Positions 18,836 through 28,564 of a stretch of DNA of 64,000 nt are shown one piece after another. The notes beneath the pieces are model-generated. The model was not told the origin of the DNA, searched no databases, and worked only from the letters and a program-made list of their open reading frames with translations. Made by a program: the position numbers and the translations under genes. The stretch is from an uncultured Draconibacterium sp. (GTDB lineage Bacteria > Bacteroidota > Bacteroidia > Bacteroidales > Prolixibacteraceae): positions 62,001-126,000 of the forward strand of contig NZ_CAJXYQ010000008.1 in assembly GCF_913063105.1 (NCBI RefSeq), written 5' to 3'. How positions within the stretch are numbered: position 1 is the first letter of the stretch; every line of letters begins with the position of its first letter.

Positions 18836-19624
18836 ATGGAACGAAGAAAATTTATTAGAAATGCAGTCTTTGGGGTGGCGGCAATAAGTTTCTCCCCACT
18901 ATCCTTTGCCGGTTCACGAGGGAAAAAATGCAAAGAAGAAGTGTGCCGCGAAGCCTGGAATAATTTACGTCTGTTAACAGGTCCGGCTTTCGATTATGTG
19001 CACCCGCAAAAAGGAATCCCTAAGGTTTTACTTTACGGCGATTCCATATCTATTGGGTACACCCCAATTGTTCGTAATAGCTTGAAAGGCCGGGCTGATG
19101 TTTTCCGCACCTACAGAAACGGAGGCGCAAGTCAGCACCTTATTCCCGGAACCGAAGAGATGCAAAAAACGATGTTTCAGCCGCACTTGAAAAATGGTTG
19201 GGATTTTACATGGGATGTCATTCATTTTAATGTGGGCCTTCACGATTTAAAGTACCTGAACAATGGTAAGCTGGATAAGGAAAATGGCAAGCAGGTTTCA
19301 TCTGTTGAAGAATATAAAACCAAGCTAAACGCGGTTTGTAGCTACCTGCAAAAAGAATTTCCACAGGCAAAACTCATTTTTGCCACCACAACGCCGGTAC
19401 CTGAAGGGGCTGCCGGACGATACGCGGGCGATAGCGTACGATACAACAAAGCTGCCTTACAGGTTTTGGCAAATTACCCGGCCATTGCCATAAACGATTT
19501 GTATGCTTTTACAAAACCAAACCTCGAAGCGTGGGCAATTAAGCCCGGAGACGTACATTACAACGACTTGGGCAAAACAGAACAGGGCAAAGAAGTAGCC
19601 CGGATAATTGAACAAAATTTATAA
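18836..19624 (+). CDS. SGNH/GDSL-type hydrolase, exported, possible Tat substrate
   Basis: A 262-residue serine hydrolase of the SGNH superfamily, likely an esterase acting on acyl groups (for example acetate) of the glycan. Block I is LLYGDSISIGY with nucleophile Ser70; block V is GDVHYND with Asp239 and His241. The oxyanion residues are probably in the RNGGASQH and HFNVGLHD segments. The N-terminus MERRKFIRNAVFG is a twin-arginine-like signal, unlike the lipoprotein signals of most neighbours. The stop codon overlaps the GH20 start by one base (TAATG), implying translational coupling with the hexosaminidase. The leaving acyl group cannot be deduced. Confidence 0.85.
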   Translation: MERRKFIRNAVFGVAAISFSPLSFAGSRGKKCKEEVCREAWNNLRLLTGPAFDYVHPQKGIPKVLLYGDSISIGYTPIVRNSLKGRADVFRTYRNGGASQHLIPGTEEMQKTMFQPHLKNGWDFTWDVIHFNVGLHDLKYLNNGKLDKENGKQVSSVEEYKTKLNAVCSYLQKEFPQAKLIFATTTPVPEGAAGRYAGDSVRYNKAALQVLANYPAIAINDLYAFTKPNLEAWAIKPGDVHYNDLGKTEQGKEVARIIEQNL

Positions 19625-21462
19625 TGATGACCAGAATAATATTATTACTCACAATACTAATTGTTTCCTTATCGGTTAAAGCCACGGAAAAACAACCCGC
19701 TTTTATTCCACAACCTCAGTCGGTAATTTTAAGAGATGGGATTTTTACACTCTCTGCTGAAACGCGGGTGTATATCCCCAAACAAGTGGCAACCGATTTT
19801 GAAACCTACTTTTTGGAAAAAATAGCCGACGATACAGGCCTCCGGTTAGAAATAAAAACAGGAAAAAGAGTAGGGGTAAACGCTATCGTTTTTGAAATGG
19901 TAAATGATGAAACTATTGACGAAGAAGGGTACGTTTTAGACATTTCTACCAGTAAAATAACAGTACAGGCAAGAAGTTATGCCGGACTGTTTTACGGTTT
20001 TCAAACTTTACGTCAGGCGCTGGTTGTAAAAACCGGAAAAGCTGAGGCAAAATGTATGAAAATAAAAGACAATCCACGTTTTGCCTGGCGTGGAATGATG
20101 CTGGATGTATCGCGCCATTTTCAAACCAAAGAATTTGTAATGAAACAGATCGATGTGTTTGCATCCTACAAAATCAATAAATTCCACTGGCATTTAACCG
20201 ACGACCAGGGCTGGCGTATTGAAATAAAAAAATATCCGAACCTTACAGAAAAAGGTGCCTGGCGAGCCGACCGCACAGGAATTACCTGGTGGCAGCGTGA
20301 ACTGGCTACTCCCGATGAACCTAAAACCGTTGGTGGCTTTTATACGCAGGAAGATATTAAAGAGGTGATTGAATACGCCCGAATTCGTAATGTTGAAGTG
20401 ATTCCCGAAATTGATGTGCCGGGACACAGCAAAGCTTTAATTGCATCTTATCCTTTTTTATCTTGTGTTGATTCAGCCAACTTTGAAGTAGCAACCGGAG
20501 GAAAGGCACCTGATAATGCCGTTTGTGCCGGAAAAGAAACAAGCTACGAATTTTTAGACGATGTACTTACCGAAGTTGCTGCATTGTTTCCAACCCAATA
20601 CTTGCACATTGGTGGCGACGAATGTAATAAAACCAACTGGCGTAAGTGCGAACATTGCCAAAAGGTAGTGGAAGAAAATGGCTTAAAAGACATGGAAGAA
20701 CTGCAAAGCCATTTTATTCAACGTGTAAATAAATTGGTAAGCGCCAAAGGAAAAACAATGATTGGCTGGGACGAGATTCTGAGTGGGAAAGGCGCAAAGG
20801 GAGCAACTATAATGGCCTGGCGTCGCGGGAAATATACACCCGAAGTGGATGCCCCAAAAGGTGGCTATCCAACTATAATGACAGATTATACGCATTCGTA
20901 CATCAGCCAGGTGCAAGGACCGCAGGAGCTGGAGCCCGAGGGCCCGAAAGTGGTATTGCCTCTATCAAAAGTTTATGCTTACGAGCCTATCCCTGAAGAA
21001 TTAAGCACCAAAGAAGCTGCCTTTGTTTTGGGAACCGAAGCTTGCTTGTGGGGCGAATTTACCCCAACCGAAGAACATTGCGAATATATGCTGTACCCAC
21101 GCACCCTTGCCAATGCTGAAGTTGCCTGGCGTACACCCGAAGTTAAAGACTGGAACCGTTTTCAATCGGCAGTCGAAAATCATTTCGACAGGTTGGAACA
21201 AAAAGGAGTAAATGTTTCAACAAGCCTGTACAGTGTTTACGGCTCGTTTGCACTCGATAAATTGTCATACCAGGCAAAAGTATATTTAACCACCGAAACC
21301 GCTTACGACATATTTTATACTACCGATGGCAGCGAACCAACGGCTGAGGCAAAGCAATACACCGGTGTTTTTACCGTTGAGAACCGGAGCACCGTTAAAG
21401 CCGGACTGTTTGATAAGGACCGAAATTTGTTGGGAAAAATAACTGAACTAAAAATACGGTAA
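19624..21462 (+). CDS. GH20 beta-N-acetylhexosaminidase (first of two)
   Basis: Exo-beta-N-acetylhexosaminidase of 612 residues with a type I signal peptide (ending near VKA-T). The GH20b-like N-terminal domain (about 25-145) precedes the barrel, whose landmarks are RGMMLDVSRHFQ, HWHLTDDQGWRIEIKKYP, the EIDVPGHSKA segment and the catalytic pair in HIGGDECNK (Asp332 polarises the acetamido group, Glu333 is the acid/base). A C-terminal beta domain near 535-612 includes IFYTTDGSEPT, a chitobiase C-terminal-like motif. It presents terminal beta-GlcNAc or GalNAc as a target of the locus. It is coupled to the SGNH gene upstream by a one-base overlap, and sulfatase 7 starts two bases after its stop. 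Confidence 0.94.
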   Translation: MMTRIILLLTILIVSLSVKATEKQPAFIPQPQSVILRDGIFTLSAETRVYIPKQVATDFETYFLEKIADDTGLRLEIKTGKRVGVNAIVFEMVNDETIDEEGYVLDISTSKITVQARSYAGLFYGFQTLRQALVVKTGKAEAKCMKIKDNPRFAWRGMMLDVSRHFQTKEFVMKQIDVFASYKINKFHWHLTDDQGWRIEIKKYPNLTEKGAWRADRTGITWWQRELATPDEPKTVGGFYTQEDIKEVIEYARIRNVEVIPEIDVPGHSKALIASYPFLSCVDSANFEVATGGKAPDNAVCAGKETSYEFLDDVLTEVAALFPTQYLHIGGDECNKTNWRKCEHCQKVVEENGLKDMEELQSHFIQRVNKLVSAKGKTMIGWDEILSGKGAKGATIMAWRRGKYTPEVDAPKGGYPTIMTDYTHSYISQVQGPQELEPEGPKVVLPLSKVYAYEPIPEELSTKEAAFVLGTEACLWGEFTPTEEHCEYMLYPRTLANAEVAWRTPEVKDWNRFQSAVENHFDRLEQKGVNVSTSLYSVYGSFALDKLSYQAKVYLTTETAYDIFYTTDGSEPTAEAKQYTGVFTVENRSTVKAGLFDKDRNLLGKITELKIR

Positions 21463-21464
21463 GA

Positions 21465-22961
21465 ATGACTAAGATATTATTGCTAACCATAGTGGCTTTT
21501 GGATTTTGTGCTTGTTCGGGTACAAGAACTAAAAAAGCAACAAGAGCTGACAATCCAAATATCGTTTACATTATTTGCGATGATTTGGGGTATGGCGATG
21601 TGCAGTGCTTAAATCCCGAACGTGGAAAAATTTTAACACCGCAAATTGATAGGCTGGCAGCAGAGGCCATGGTATTTACCGATGCCCATTCAGGGTCTTC
21701 GGTTTGTACACCAACGCGTTATGGAGTTTTAACCGGACGTTACGCCTGGCGTTCGCGTTTGCAAAACGGCGTGCTAAGTGGTGGACAGGAGTTTGAGCCA
21801 TTAATCGCTGAAAATCAGTTAACAGTTCCGGCATTGCTTAAACAGGCCGGTTACACAACCGCAGCCATGGGGAAATGGCATTTGGGTTTTGCCCTTAACG
21901 ATTCGTTAGGCAACCCGGTTGATGTGTATCCAAACGGACAAAGAAGACCAAGTCCGGCTCCGGTAGGTTCAACTGTGCCAAACGGACCAACAACGCGTGG
22001 TTTCGATACCTATCTTGGTTTTCACCATTCCGCATCAATGGAAACAGTGATAAAAGATGGCAAGGTAATCGACAACATGCCAACCATAAAAATGCTGCAG
22101 TTTTTAGGCACTCATGCCAGTAGTTATATTGCTGAACAATCAAAAAGTGATGAGCCTTTCTTTTTGTATCTCGCCTTGAATTCGCCACACACGCCTATTG
22201 TGCCATCCGAAGCCTGGCAGGGTAAAAGTGGCATGTCGGCTTACTGCGATTTTGTGATGGAAACCGACGACGTGGTGGGGCAGGTACTTCGCGCCCTCGA
22301 CGATAACGGTATAGCCGAAAATACCCTTGTGTTTTTTACCAGCGACAATGGCTGTTCGTTTCCTGCTGCCCGTGGAAATCAACTTGAAAATGAGTTTGGA
22401 CACTACGCCAGCGCACAGTTTCGAGGCGGAAAATCAGATATTTGGGAAGGAGGACACAGGGTTCCGTTTATAGTAAAATGGCCCGGTAAAATTAAAGCTG
22501 GCTCTTTAAACAATCAGGTAATTTGTCTTACCAGTTTGTTGGCCACCTGCGCTGATATTATCGGAACTGATGTTCCTGAAAATGCCGGGGAAGATTCGTA
22601 CAGTATTCTAGCGTTGTTAAAAGATAGCACAGCACCAAGCCCTTATCCGGCAGTAATTCATCATTCCATTAGTGGCAAATTTTCTATTCGCAAAGGCCCC
22701 TGGAAACTGGAATTGTGCCCTGGCTCTGGAGGCTGGAGTAGTCCCGGTGATATTGCGGCACGCAAAAACGGTTTACCCGAAATTCAACTGTACAACATGG
22801 AAGCAGATGAAACGGAGCAAAACAATGTGTATGAAAAATATCCGGAAGTGGTTCAGGAGCTGAGCTCTGAATTAATGACGCTGGTTGAGCAAGGAAGAAC
22901 AACCGCAGGTGCAGCTGAACCAAATGATGTGGAAGTGGATATCTTTAAAACAGAAAAATAA
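21465..22961 (+). CDS. S1-family sulfatase lipoprotein (sulfatase 7)
   Basis: Sulfatase of 498 residues, the paralogue of sulfatase 6. Lipobox FCAC (Cys17), metal site IICDDLGYGDVQC, active site CTPTR (Cys81) in SSVCTPTRYGVLTGRYAWR, GKWHLGF, NSPHTPIVP, SDNGCSFPA and CPGSGGWSSPG. It is near the GH20 gene (2-base spacing), so a hexosamine sulfate is an attractive but unproven target. The protein ends in a short charged tail. The gene is followed by a ~100-base spacer with dyad repeats before GH92. Confidence 0.93.
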   Translation: MTKILLLTIVAFGFCACSGTRTKKATRADNPNIVYIICDDLGYGDVQCLNPERGKILTPQIDRLAAEAMVFTDAHSGSSVCTPTRYGVLTGRYAWRSRLQNGVLSGGQEFEPLIAENQLTVPALLKQAGYTTAAMGKWHLGFALNDSLGNPVDVYPNGQRRPSPAPVGSTVPNGPTTRGFDTYLGFHHSASMETVIKDGKVIDNMPTIKMLQFLGTHASSYIAEQSKSDEPFFLYLALNSPHTPIVPSEAWQGKSGMSAYCDFVMETDDVVGQVLRALDDNGIAENTLVFFTSDNGCSFPAARGNQLENEFGHYASAQFRGGKSDIWEGGHRVPFIVKWPGKIKAGSLNNQVICLTSLLATCADIIGTDVPENAGEDSYSILALLKDSTAPSPYPAVIHHSISGKFSIRKGPWKLELCPGSGGWSSPGDIAARKNGLPEIQLYNMEADETEQNNVYEKYPEVVQELSSELMTLVEQGRTTAGAAEPNDVEVDIFKTEK

Positions 22962-22979
22962 AATCGCAGCACGAAATTT

Positions 22980-23036
22980 CCTCCGGCTTGCGAAGCGAGA
23001 AGGAGGGGAATACACCACAGGTGTGGTGAGGTGGTG
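22980..23036. repeat. Short G/C-rich dyads in the sulfatase 7-GH92 spacer
   Basis: Two nested inverted repeats occur: cctcc (22980-22984) with ggagg (23002-23006), and caccac (23013-23018) with gtggtg (23023-23028). The composition differs from the surrounding coding DNA and resembles short intergenic repeats common in Bacteroidota. No function can be assigned; mRNA stem-loops are possible. Confidence 0.5.
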
Positions 23037-23061
23037 CATGAATATGCAATACGTATAAACC

Positions 23062-25368
23062 ATGCAAAAAGTAAAAAAAATAGCCGGATTAGTGTTGATT
23101 ACAGTGATGGGAATTACAGGATGTAAAACACACGAAAAAAAGCCTGTAGATTACATCAATCCTATTATTGGAGCAGTAACCTATGGAAAAAAAACTACCG
23201 ATTACCATGGTTTTGGAAAAACCTTTCCGGGAGCAGCAACACCGTTTGGTTTGGTGCAACTTAGCCCCGATACTTATACCGGTGGCGACAATGGGAGTGG
23301 TTATTCTTACGAACATCCAACCCTGGAAGGATTTAGTTTTACCCACATGAGCGGCGTGGGTTGGTTTGGCGATTTGGGTAACTTTTTGGTTACTCCAACT
23401 ACCGGAAAACTAATTACAAACCGCGGAGTGCCTGAAAAACCGGAGGGGGGATATCGTTCGCGTTTTTCACGCCAAACAGAAGAGACCAAGGCTGGATATT
23501 ATGCCGTTACGCTCGACGATTATAATGTGCGAACAGAATTGACAGCTGCACCGCGCGCCGGAATTATTCGCTTTACCTATCCCGAAAACGATAGCTCGCG
23601 TATTCAAATCGATTTATCGCGCAGGGTGGGTGGTACTTCAACCGAACAATACATTAAAATTGAAAATGAAAATACCATTTCCGGATGGATGAAATGCCCA
23701 CCTGAAGGTGGTGGCTGGGGAGCCGGAGCCGGAAATGCAGATTATACCGTGTATTTTTGGTGCCAGTTTAGCAAACCTTTGGAAGATTATGGAATCTGGA
23801 GTGCAGCTATTCCTGATGAAGGGAGAAAGATGCGCCACATCAGACAACCGGAATACCAGAATGCAGTAAAAAATGCAACACGCCATAAAAATGCAAAAGA
23901 AATGCAAGGGAAACACCTTGGGTTTTATACCAATTTCAGCACAAAAGAAGGGGAAGAGGTGCTACTTAAAAGCGGTATTTCTTTCGTTAGTGTGGACGGT
24001 GCACGGGAAAACCTGGAGCACGATATCGATCATTGGGATTTTGATAAAGTGCATAAACAGGCACGAGAATTATGGAGTAAGGCCATTGATAATGTAGAGG
24101 TGCAAGGAGGTACTGAAGATGAAAAAACAATTTTTTACACGGCACTTTACCATACAATGATTGATCCGCGTACCTTTTCCGATGTAAACGGAAATTACAT
24201 AGGTGCCGATAAAAAAATACATCAAACCAACAATTTTACCTACCGTACTATTTTTAGTGGTTGGGATGTTTTCCGTTCGCAATTTCCCTTGCAAACCATT
24301 ATTAACCCGGAGTTGGTGAATGATGAAGTAAATTCTTTGCTTCAAATGGCCGAATTGAGTGGCAGGGACTATTTGCCGCGTTGGGAGATGTTAAATTCTT
24401 ATTCGGGCTGTATGCTCGGCAATCCTGCTGTTTCGGTAATTGTTGATGCCTACGAAAAAGGAATTCGCAACTACGATATCGCAAAAGCATTTGACTATTG
24501 CAAAAACAGCGTGGATACCTTTAGTAACGAACCATTGGGATTCACCCCCCACAGTATTTCAAAAACACTGGAGTATGCCTATACCGACTGGTGCCTGGCG
24601 CGTTTTGCCGAATCGTTAGAGAATGAAACGGTTGCAAATGAATACTATTCAAAAAGTAAAAACTACAAAAATATTTGGAACAAGGACGTAAACTGGTTTC
24701 GGGCCCGCGATGCCGAAGGAAACTGGAAAGAATGGAAAGGAAAAACGGTGCACGGACAGGGTTGCATTGAAAGTAATCCTTTGCAGCAAGGTTGGTTTGT
24801 GCCGCACGATATTGATGGTTTAAAAGAATTGATGGGTGGAGAACAGCATTTTCGCGATTCATTAATATCGTTTTTTGAGAATACACCCGAAGACTTTCTC
24901 TGGAACAATTACTATAACCATCCTAACGAGCCCGTTCATCATGTGCCCTTCATGCTAAACGAGGCAGGTGTGCCACAACTTACACAAAAATGGACCCGAA
25001 AAATTTGTAGTGCAGCCTACGGAACAGATGCTTACGGATTGTGTGGTAACGAAGATGTGGGACAAATGTCGGCCTGGTATGTACTGTCGGCAATGGGAAT
25101 TCATCCGATTTGTCCGGGCGATAACAAGTATCAGATTACCAGTCCGGTTTTTAATAAAGTTGAATTGAGCCTAGATGAAAACTACTACAAGGGAAAGAAA
25201 TTTAAAATTATAGCAAATAATAATTCGCCGGAAAACATCTTCATCCAATCAATGACCTTAAACGGTACGCCGATGAAACGCTATTGGATAAGTCATGATG
25301 AAATTGTTTCGGGAGGTATTTTAGAAATGGAAATGGGCCCGGAACCGGTTGAGTTTTCGGTGAAATAA
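23062..25368 (+). CDS. GH92 alpha-mannosidase lipoprotein
   Basis: Calcium-dependent exo-alpha-mannosidase family enzyme of 768 residues. Lipobox ITGC (Cys21). The N-terminal beta-sandwich starts DYINPIIGAVTYG and contains FPGAATPFGLVQLSPDT and GFSFTHMSG. The (alpha/alpha)6 domain carries HTMIDPR, GWDVFRSQFPL and the conserved GNEDVGQMSAWYVLSAMG. GH92 enzymes trim alpha-1,2-, 1,3-, 1,4- or 1,6-mannose or mannose-phosphate, so the linkage here is open. Its presence with two GH20 enzymes argues that the target glycan, or one of several targets, is glycoprotein-like rather than a pure fucan. Dyad-rich spacers flank the gene on both sides. Confidence 0.94.
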   Translation: MQKVKKIAGLVLITVMGITGCKTHEKKPVDYINPIIGAVTYGKKTTDYHGFGKTFPGAATPFGLVQLSPDTYTGGDNGSGYSYEHPTLEGFSFTHMSGVGWFGDLGNFLVTPTTGKLITNRGVPEKPEGGYRSRFSRQTEETKAGYYAVTLDDYNVRTELTAAPRAGIIRFTYPENDSSRIQIDLSRRVGGTSTEQYIKIENENTISGWMKCPPEGGGWGAGAGNADYTVYFWCQFSKPLEDYGIWSAAIPDEGRKMRHIRQPEYQNAVKNATRHKNAKEMQGKHLGFYTNFSTKEGEEVLLKSGISFVSVDGARENLEHDIDHWDFDKVHKQARELWSKAIDNVEVQGGTEDEKTIFYTALYHTMIDPRTFSDVNGNYIGADKKIHQTNNFTYRTIFSGWDVFRSQFPLQTIINPELVNDEVNSLLQMAELSGRDYLPRWEMLNSYSGCMLGNPAVSVIVDAYEKGIRNYDIAKAFDYCKNSVDTFSNEPLGFTPHSISKTLEYAYTDWCLARFAESLENETVANEYYSKSKNYKNIWNKDVNWFRARDAEGNWKEWKGKTVHGQGCIESNPLQQGWFVPHDIDGLKELMGGEQHFRDSLISFFENTPEDFLWNNYYNHPNEPVHHVPFMLNEAGVPQLTQKWTRKICSAAYGTDAYGLCGNEDVGQMSAWYVLSAMGIHPICPGDNKYQITSPVFNKVELSLDENYYKGKKFKIIANNNSPENIFIQSMTLNGTPMKRYWISHDEIVSGGILEMEMGPEPVEFSVK

Positions 25369-25385
25369 AATATAAGAGAATTCTT

Positions 25386-25526
25386 TACCCTTTTGCCTGT
25401 AGGCATTTCCCCTCATAAAGGGGAAACGGTAAGATGTAAAGCCAGAGGCTTTGATGAAATGTAGGTCGTTATTTCAAAGCTGGCTCCCCTCATGAGGGGA
25501 GCTCCCGACAGGGTGAGGGGTAGAGT
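25386..25526. repeat. Intergenic repeat with cccctcat.aggggag dyads
   Basis: The 194-base spacer after GH92 holds tttcccctcataaaggggaaa (two short arms, about 25406-25426) and gctcccctcatgaggggagc (near 25483-25502), then the ctcccgacagggtgagggg word. Such phrases are typical interspersed repeats of Bacteroidota spacers. The first two units are strong hairpins and could punctuate or stabilise the transcript. No open frame of interest occurs here. Confidence 0.6.
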
Positions 25527-25562
25527 AAATGAAAATATCAAAACAAAGAAAAATAGAACATC

Positions 25563-26876
25563 ATGAAAAAAGTAATCTTAATCACATTATTCAGTTTAGG
25601 AATTTTGGCTGCAAATGCACAACAATATTCCTTTCCCATGCGCCAATACACCCCAACACCCGAAAACCTGGAAGCCCGCGAAGATTTTCGCGATATGCGT
25701 TTTGGAATGTTTATCCATTGGGGAATTTACAGTGTTCTTGGCGATGGCGAATGGGTGATGCACAACCAGCGCATTCCTTTTGATACCTACAAACGTCTGG
25801 CAGATTTTTTTAATCCACAGGAGTTTGATGCCAAAGAGTGGGTGCAAATTGCCAAGTCAGCCGGAATGAAATACATCACCATTACCACACGTCATCACGA
25901 TAGTTTTAGTATGTTCGATACCGACGCTTCAGATTACAACATTGTAGATGCCACGCCTTACGGGAAAGACCCGCTGAAAGAACTGGCAGAAGAATGTAAA
26001 AAAGAAGGCATTCAGCTGAACTTTTACTATTCGCTGCTCGACTGGGCACGCGACGATTATGCTTTCGGAAGTAAAATTGTGGATGGAAAACCGGTTGATG
26101 GCGACTGGGACAGCTACATCGGTTTTATGAAGAAACAATTGACGGAACTGTTGACCAACTACGGCGAAATTGGCTGCATTTGGTTTGATGGGCACTGGGA
26201 GCGCAAGACCGTTGACTGGCGGTACGATGAAATCTACAGTCTTATTCACGAGTTGAGCCCAACAACTTTAATTGCCAACAATCACCACATCCAGCCTATT
26301 CCGGGTGAAGATATTCAGACTTTTGAGCGCGATTTGCCGGGCGAAAATAAAGGTGGTTACAGCGCCGGAGTGAAAGTAAGCGACCTGCCACTGGAGTCGT
26401 GTGCTACCATGGCTAAGTTTTGGGGCTTTGGTTTAAACGACAAAAACTTTAAATCAACAAAACAGATTATCGATTTCCTGGTAAAAGCTGCCGGAAAAGA
26501 TGGTAACCTGTTGCTAAATGTGGGCCCGATGCCTAATGGTAAAATTCAGCCCGAGTTTATCGAAACCTTAAAAGAGGTTGGCGAATGGACAGCAAAATAT
26601 GGCGAAACCATTTATGGAACTCGTGGAAAAGTAATTGCTTCTCAAGATTGGGGAACCATTACAAAAAAAGGTAAAGAGTTGTTTGTGCATATTCTGAAAC
26701 CAAACAATAAGCCTTACATTTTTATCCCGCAGTTTAATCAGAAAATTACCTCGGCAAAAACCTTCGAGGGCGATGCAAAACTCAACTATAAACAACAGGA
26801 TGAGGGCGTATTTATTTACACCGGGGGATTGCCTGAAAACGAGATCGACCAGATAATCAGGCTGACGATTAAGTAG
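25563..26876 (+). CDS. GH29 alpha-L-fucosidase (second)
   Basis: Retaining alpha-L-fucosidase of 437 residues with a type I signal peptide (MKKVILITLF through ANAQ). The GH29 core shows as FRDMRFGMFIHWGIYSVLG, TRHHDSFSMFDT, NFYYSLLDWARDDY and IGCIWFDGHW, where Asp209 is the nucleophile. The NLLLNVGPMPNGKIQPE segment is the usual GH29 barrel end. It is compact, 107 residues shorter than the first GH29, and carries the canonical WFDG rather than YNDG at the nucleophile; the two probably differ in linkage or sulfate tolerance. It is 20 bases upstream of sulfatase 8. Confidence 0.95.
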   Translation: MKKVILITLFSLGILAANAQQYSFPMRQYTPTPENLEAREDFRDMRFGMFIHWGIYSVLGDGEWVMHNQRIPFDTYKRLADFFNPQEFDAKEWVQIAKSAGMKYITITTRHHDSFSMFDTDASDYNIVDATPYGKDPLKELAEECKKEGIQLNFYYSLLDWARDDYAFGSKIVDGKPVDGDWDSYIGFMKKQLTELLTNYGEIGCIWFDGHWERKTVDWRYDEIYSLIHELSPTTLIANNHHIQPIPGEDIQTFERDLPGENKGGYSAGVKVSDLPLESCATMAKFWGFGLNDKNFKSTKQIIDFLVKAAGKDGNLLLNVGPMPNGKIQPEFIETLKEVGEWTAKYGETIYGTRGKVIASQDWGTITKKGKELFVHILKPNNKPYIFIPQFNQKITSAKTFEGDAKLNYKQQDEGVFIYTGGLPENEIDQIIRLTIK

Positions 26877-26895
26877 AAGCATAAACGGGACGGCG

Positions 26896-28440
26896 ATGGT
26901 AGCTCAACAAAAAAAGAATACTATTTTAGCGGTAAAAGGAAATTGTTTTTCCTTCCTGAAAATGCATTGGTTTTTAGTTGTGTTGCTTTGTTTTTTATTG
27001 GGCAGTTGTACTTCTCCCTCAAAACCAAAGCAACCAAATTTTCTCATTATTTTAATCGATGATTTGGGAAAGGAGTGGATTTCAGCCTATGGTGCAAGCG
27101 AAATAAATACACCAAATATTGATTTGCTAGCAGCTTCAGGAATTAAATTTAACAGAGCCTACTCTATGCCACAGTGCACGCCTTCGCGTGTTGCTTTGGT
27201 TACCGGCCAGTACCCGTACACAAATGGCTGGATTAATCACTACGATGTTCCGAGGTGGGGCCATGGTGTAAATTTCGATACGCAAAAAAATCCGGCTTTT
27301 GCCAACGAACTAAAGAAAGCCGGATACAAAACCTGTGTAGCCGGGAAATGGCAAATTAACGATTTTAGAATTGAACCCGATGCCATGCAAAAAGCCGGTT
27401 TTGATGAATTTTGTATGTGGACCGGATACGAAAGTAGCAATCCAATTAGTGAAAGCCGTTATTGGGATCCCTATATTCACACAAAAGAGGGCAGCAAGAC
27501 TTATCACGGCCAGTTTGGGCCTGATATTTTCTCTGATTTTATAATCGACTTTTTACGCGAAAATAAAGAACACCCCATGTGTGTTTATTATCCGATGGTT
27601 TTAACGCACACCCCTTTTGTGCATACTCCTTTTGAACCCGGTGTTACTACAATATTTGAGAAGCACCGGGCAATGGTAAGATACACTGACCATATTATTG
27701 GTAAAATTGTTGAAGCTTTGGAGGAGATGGATATTATGGATAATACTTACCTTATTCTTACTACCGACAACGGAACAACAAGTTCGATTATTGGAAAAAG
27801 AGATACCGCTTACGTAAGAGGAGGAAAGACCTTTTTAAGCGAAAATGGAATAAACGCACCATTTATTGCTCGTACTCCCAATGGAAAAACAGGCGAAACA
27901 GAAGCCCTTGTTGATTTTACTGATATTTATCCAACCTTGCTGGATTTGGCGAATATCGAAAATCGCAACTTATTGAATATCGATGGTGTTTCATTTGCCG
28001 ATGTGCTACGTGGTAATTTAAACAATGGCAAAAGAGAGTGGGCGCTGTCAATGGGCGGATTACCGGCTGTCCTTTCTGCTGATACCTTATTGCAAAACCG
28101 CTTTGTTTTTAGAGATCGGGTCATTTGTAGTCAGCACTACAAAGCCTACGTAGATACTTTAAAGCAGGTGGTACGTATTTTTGATATGCAGGAAGATCCA
28201 TATGAAACAAATAACCTGATTGATGAAGCTAATGTGAAAGACGAGCTTGCCCGGTTTAATACGATTTTAGAACTTATTCCTGAACGAGATAATAACCCGG
28301 TTTATACCAGAATCCAGAATTCGGGAGGAGATATCCCACTCACTCAGCTACAGAACCTTGTTCGAAGAAGAGACAGAAGCAATCTGCTTCCATTGGCTAA
28401 CGAAGAGGCATTTTTGAAACTGAAGAATAGTAATAAATAA
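26896..28440 (+). CDS. S1-family sulfatase lipoprotein (sulfatase 8)
   Basis: Sulfatase of 514 residues, the most divergent of the nine at the metal site (ILIDDLGKEWISAYG) and after the active-site motif CTPSR (Cys94 in MPQCTPSRVALVTGQYP). The lipobox LGSC places Cys38. With start ATG 26896 the N-region is unusually long (about 22 residues before the hydrophobic core); an internal ATG at 26962 would give a short signal without basic residues, so I keep the longer form. GKWQINDF replaces the usual GKWHLG: Gln stands where His is usual, so a substrate-site residue differs from its paralogues. TTDNGTTSSI supplies the second metal segment. It follows the GH29 by 19 bases. Confidence 0.9.
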   Translation: MVAQQKKNTILAVKGNCFSFLKMHWFLVVLLCFLLGSCTSPSKPKQPNFLIILIDDLGKEWISAYGASEINTPNIDLLAASGIKFNRAYSMPQCTPSRVALVTGQYPYTNGWINHYDVPRWGHGVNFDTQKNPAFANELKKAGYKTCVAGKWQINDFRIEPDAMQKAGFDEFCMWTGYESSNPISESRYWDPYIHTKEGSKTYHGQFGPDIFSDFIIDFLRENKEHPMCVYYPMVLTHTPFVHTPFEPGVTTIFEKHRAMVRYTDHIIGKIVEALEEMDIMDNTYLILTTDNGTTSSIIGKRDTAYVRGGKTFLSENGINAPFIARTPNGKTGETEALVDFTDIYPTLLDLANIENRNLLNIDGVSFADVLRGNLNNGKREWALSMGGLPAVLSADTLLQNRFVFRDRVICSQHYKAYVDTLKQVVRIFDMQEDPYETNNLIDEANVKDELARFNTILELIPERDNNPVYTRIQNSGGDIPLTQLQNLVRRRDRSNLLPLANEEAFLKLKNSNK

Positions 28441-28443
28441 GGT

Positions 28444-28479
28444 GATAATCATACTTTCTTTTCAGAAGAAAGAATTATC
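28444..28479 (+). terminator. Hairpin downstream of sulfatase 8
   Basis: gataat (28444-28449) pairs with attatc (28474-28479), with an inner ctttctt/aagaaag helix. There is no following T-run, so it is more likely an mRNA-stabilising or processing structure than a full terminator. The rest of the 124-base spacer is featureless. Confidence 0.4.
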
Positions 28480-28564
28480 AAACGTTGTAGCAGAAACAAG
28501 GCAAATACACAGCACCATATTCGCTGTAAGAAATAGCTAAAAGAAACAAACAATATTAAAACGA

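Noticed and set aside
24542-24886. 114-codon minus-strand open frame inside GH92
   Set aside because: It is a shadow frame of a confident gene; no start context or known motif.
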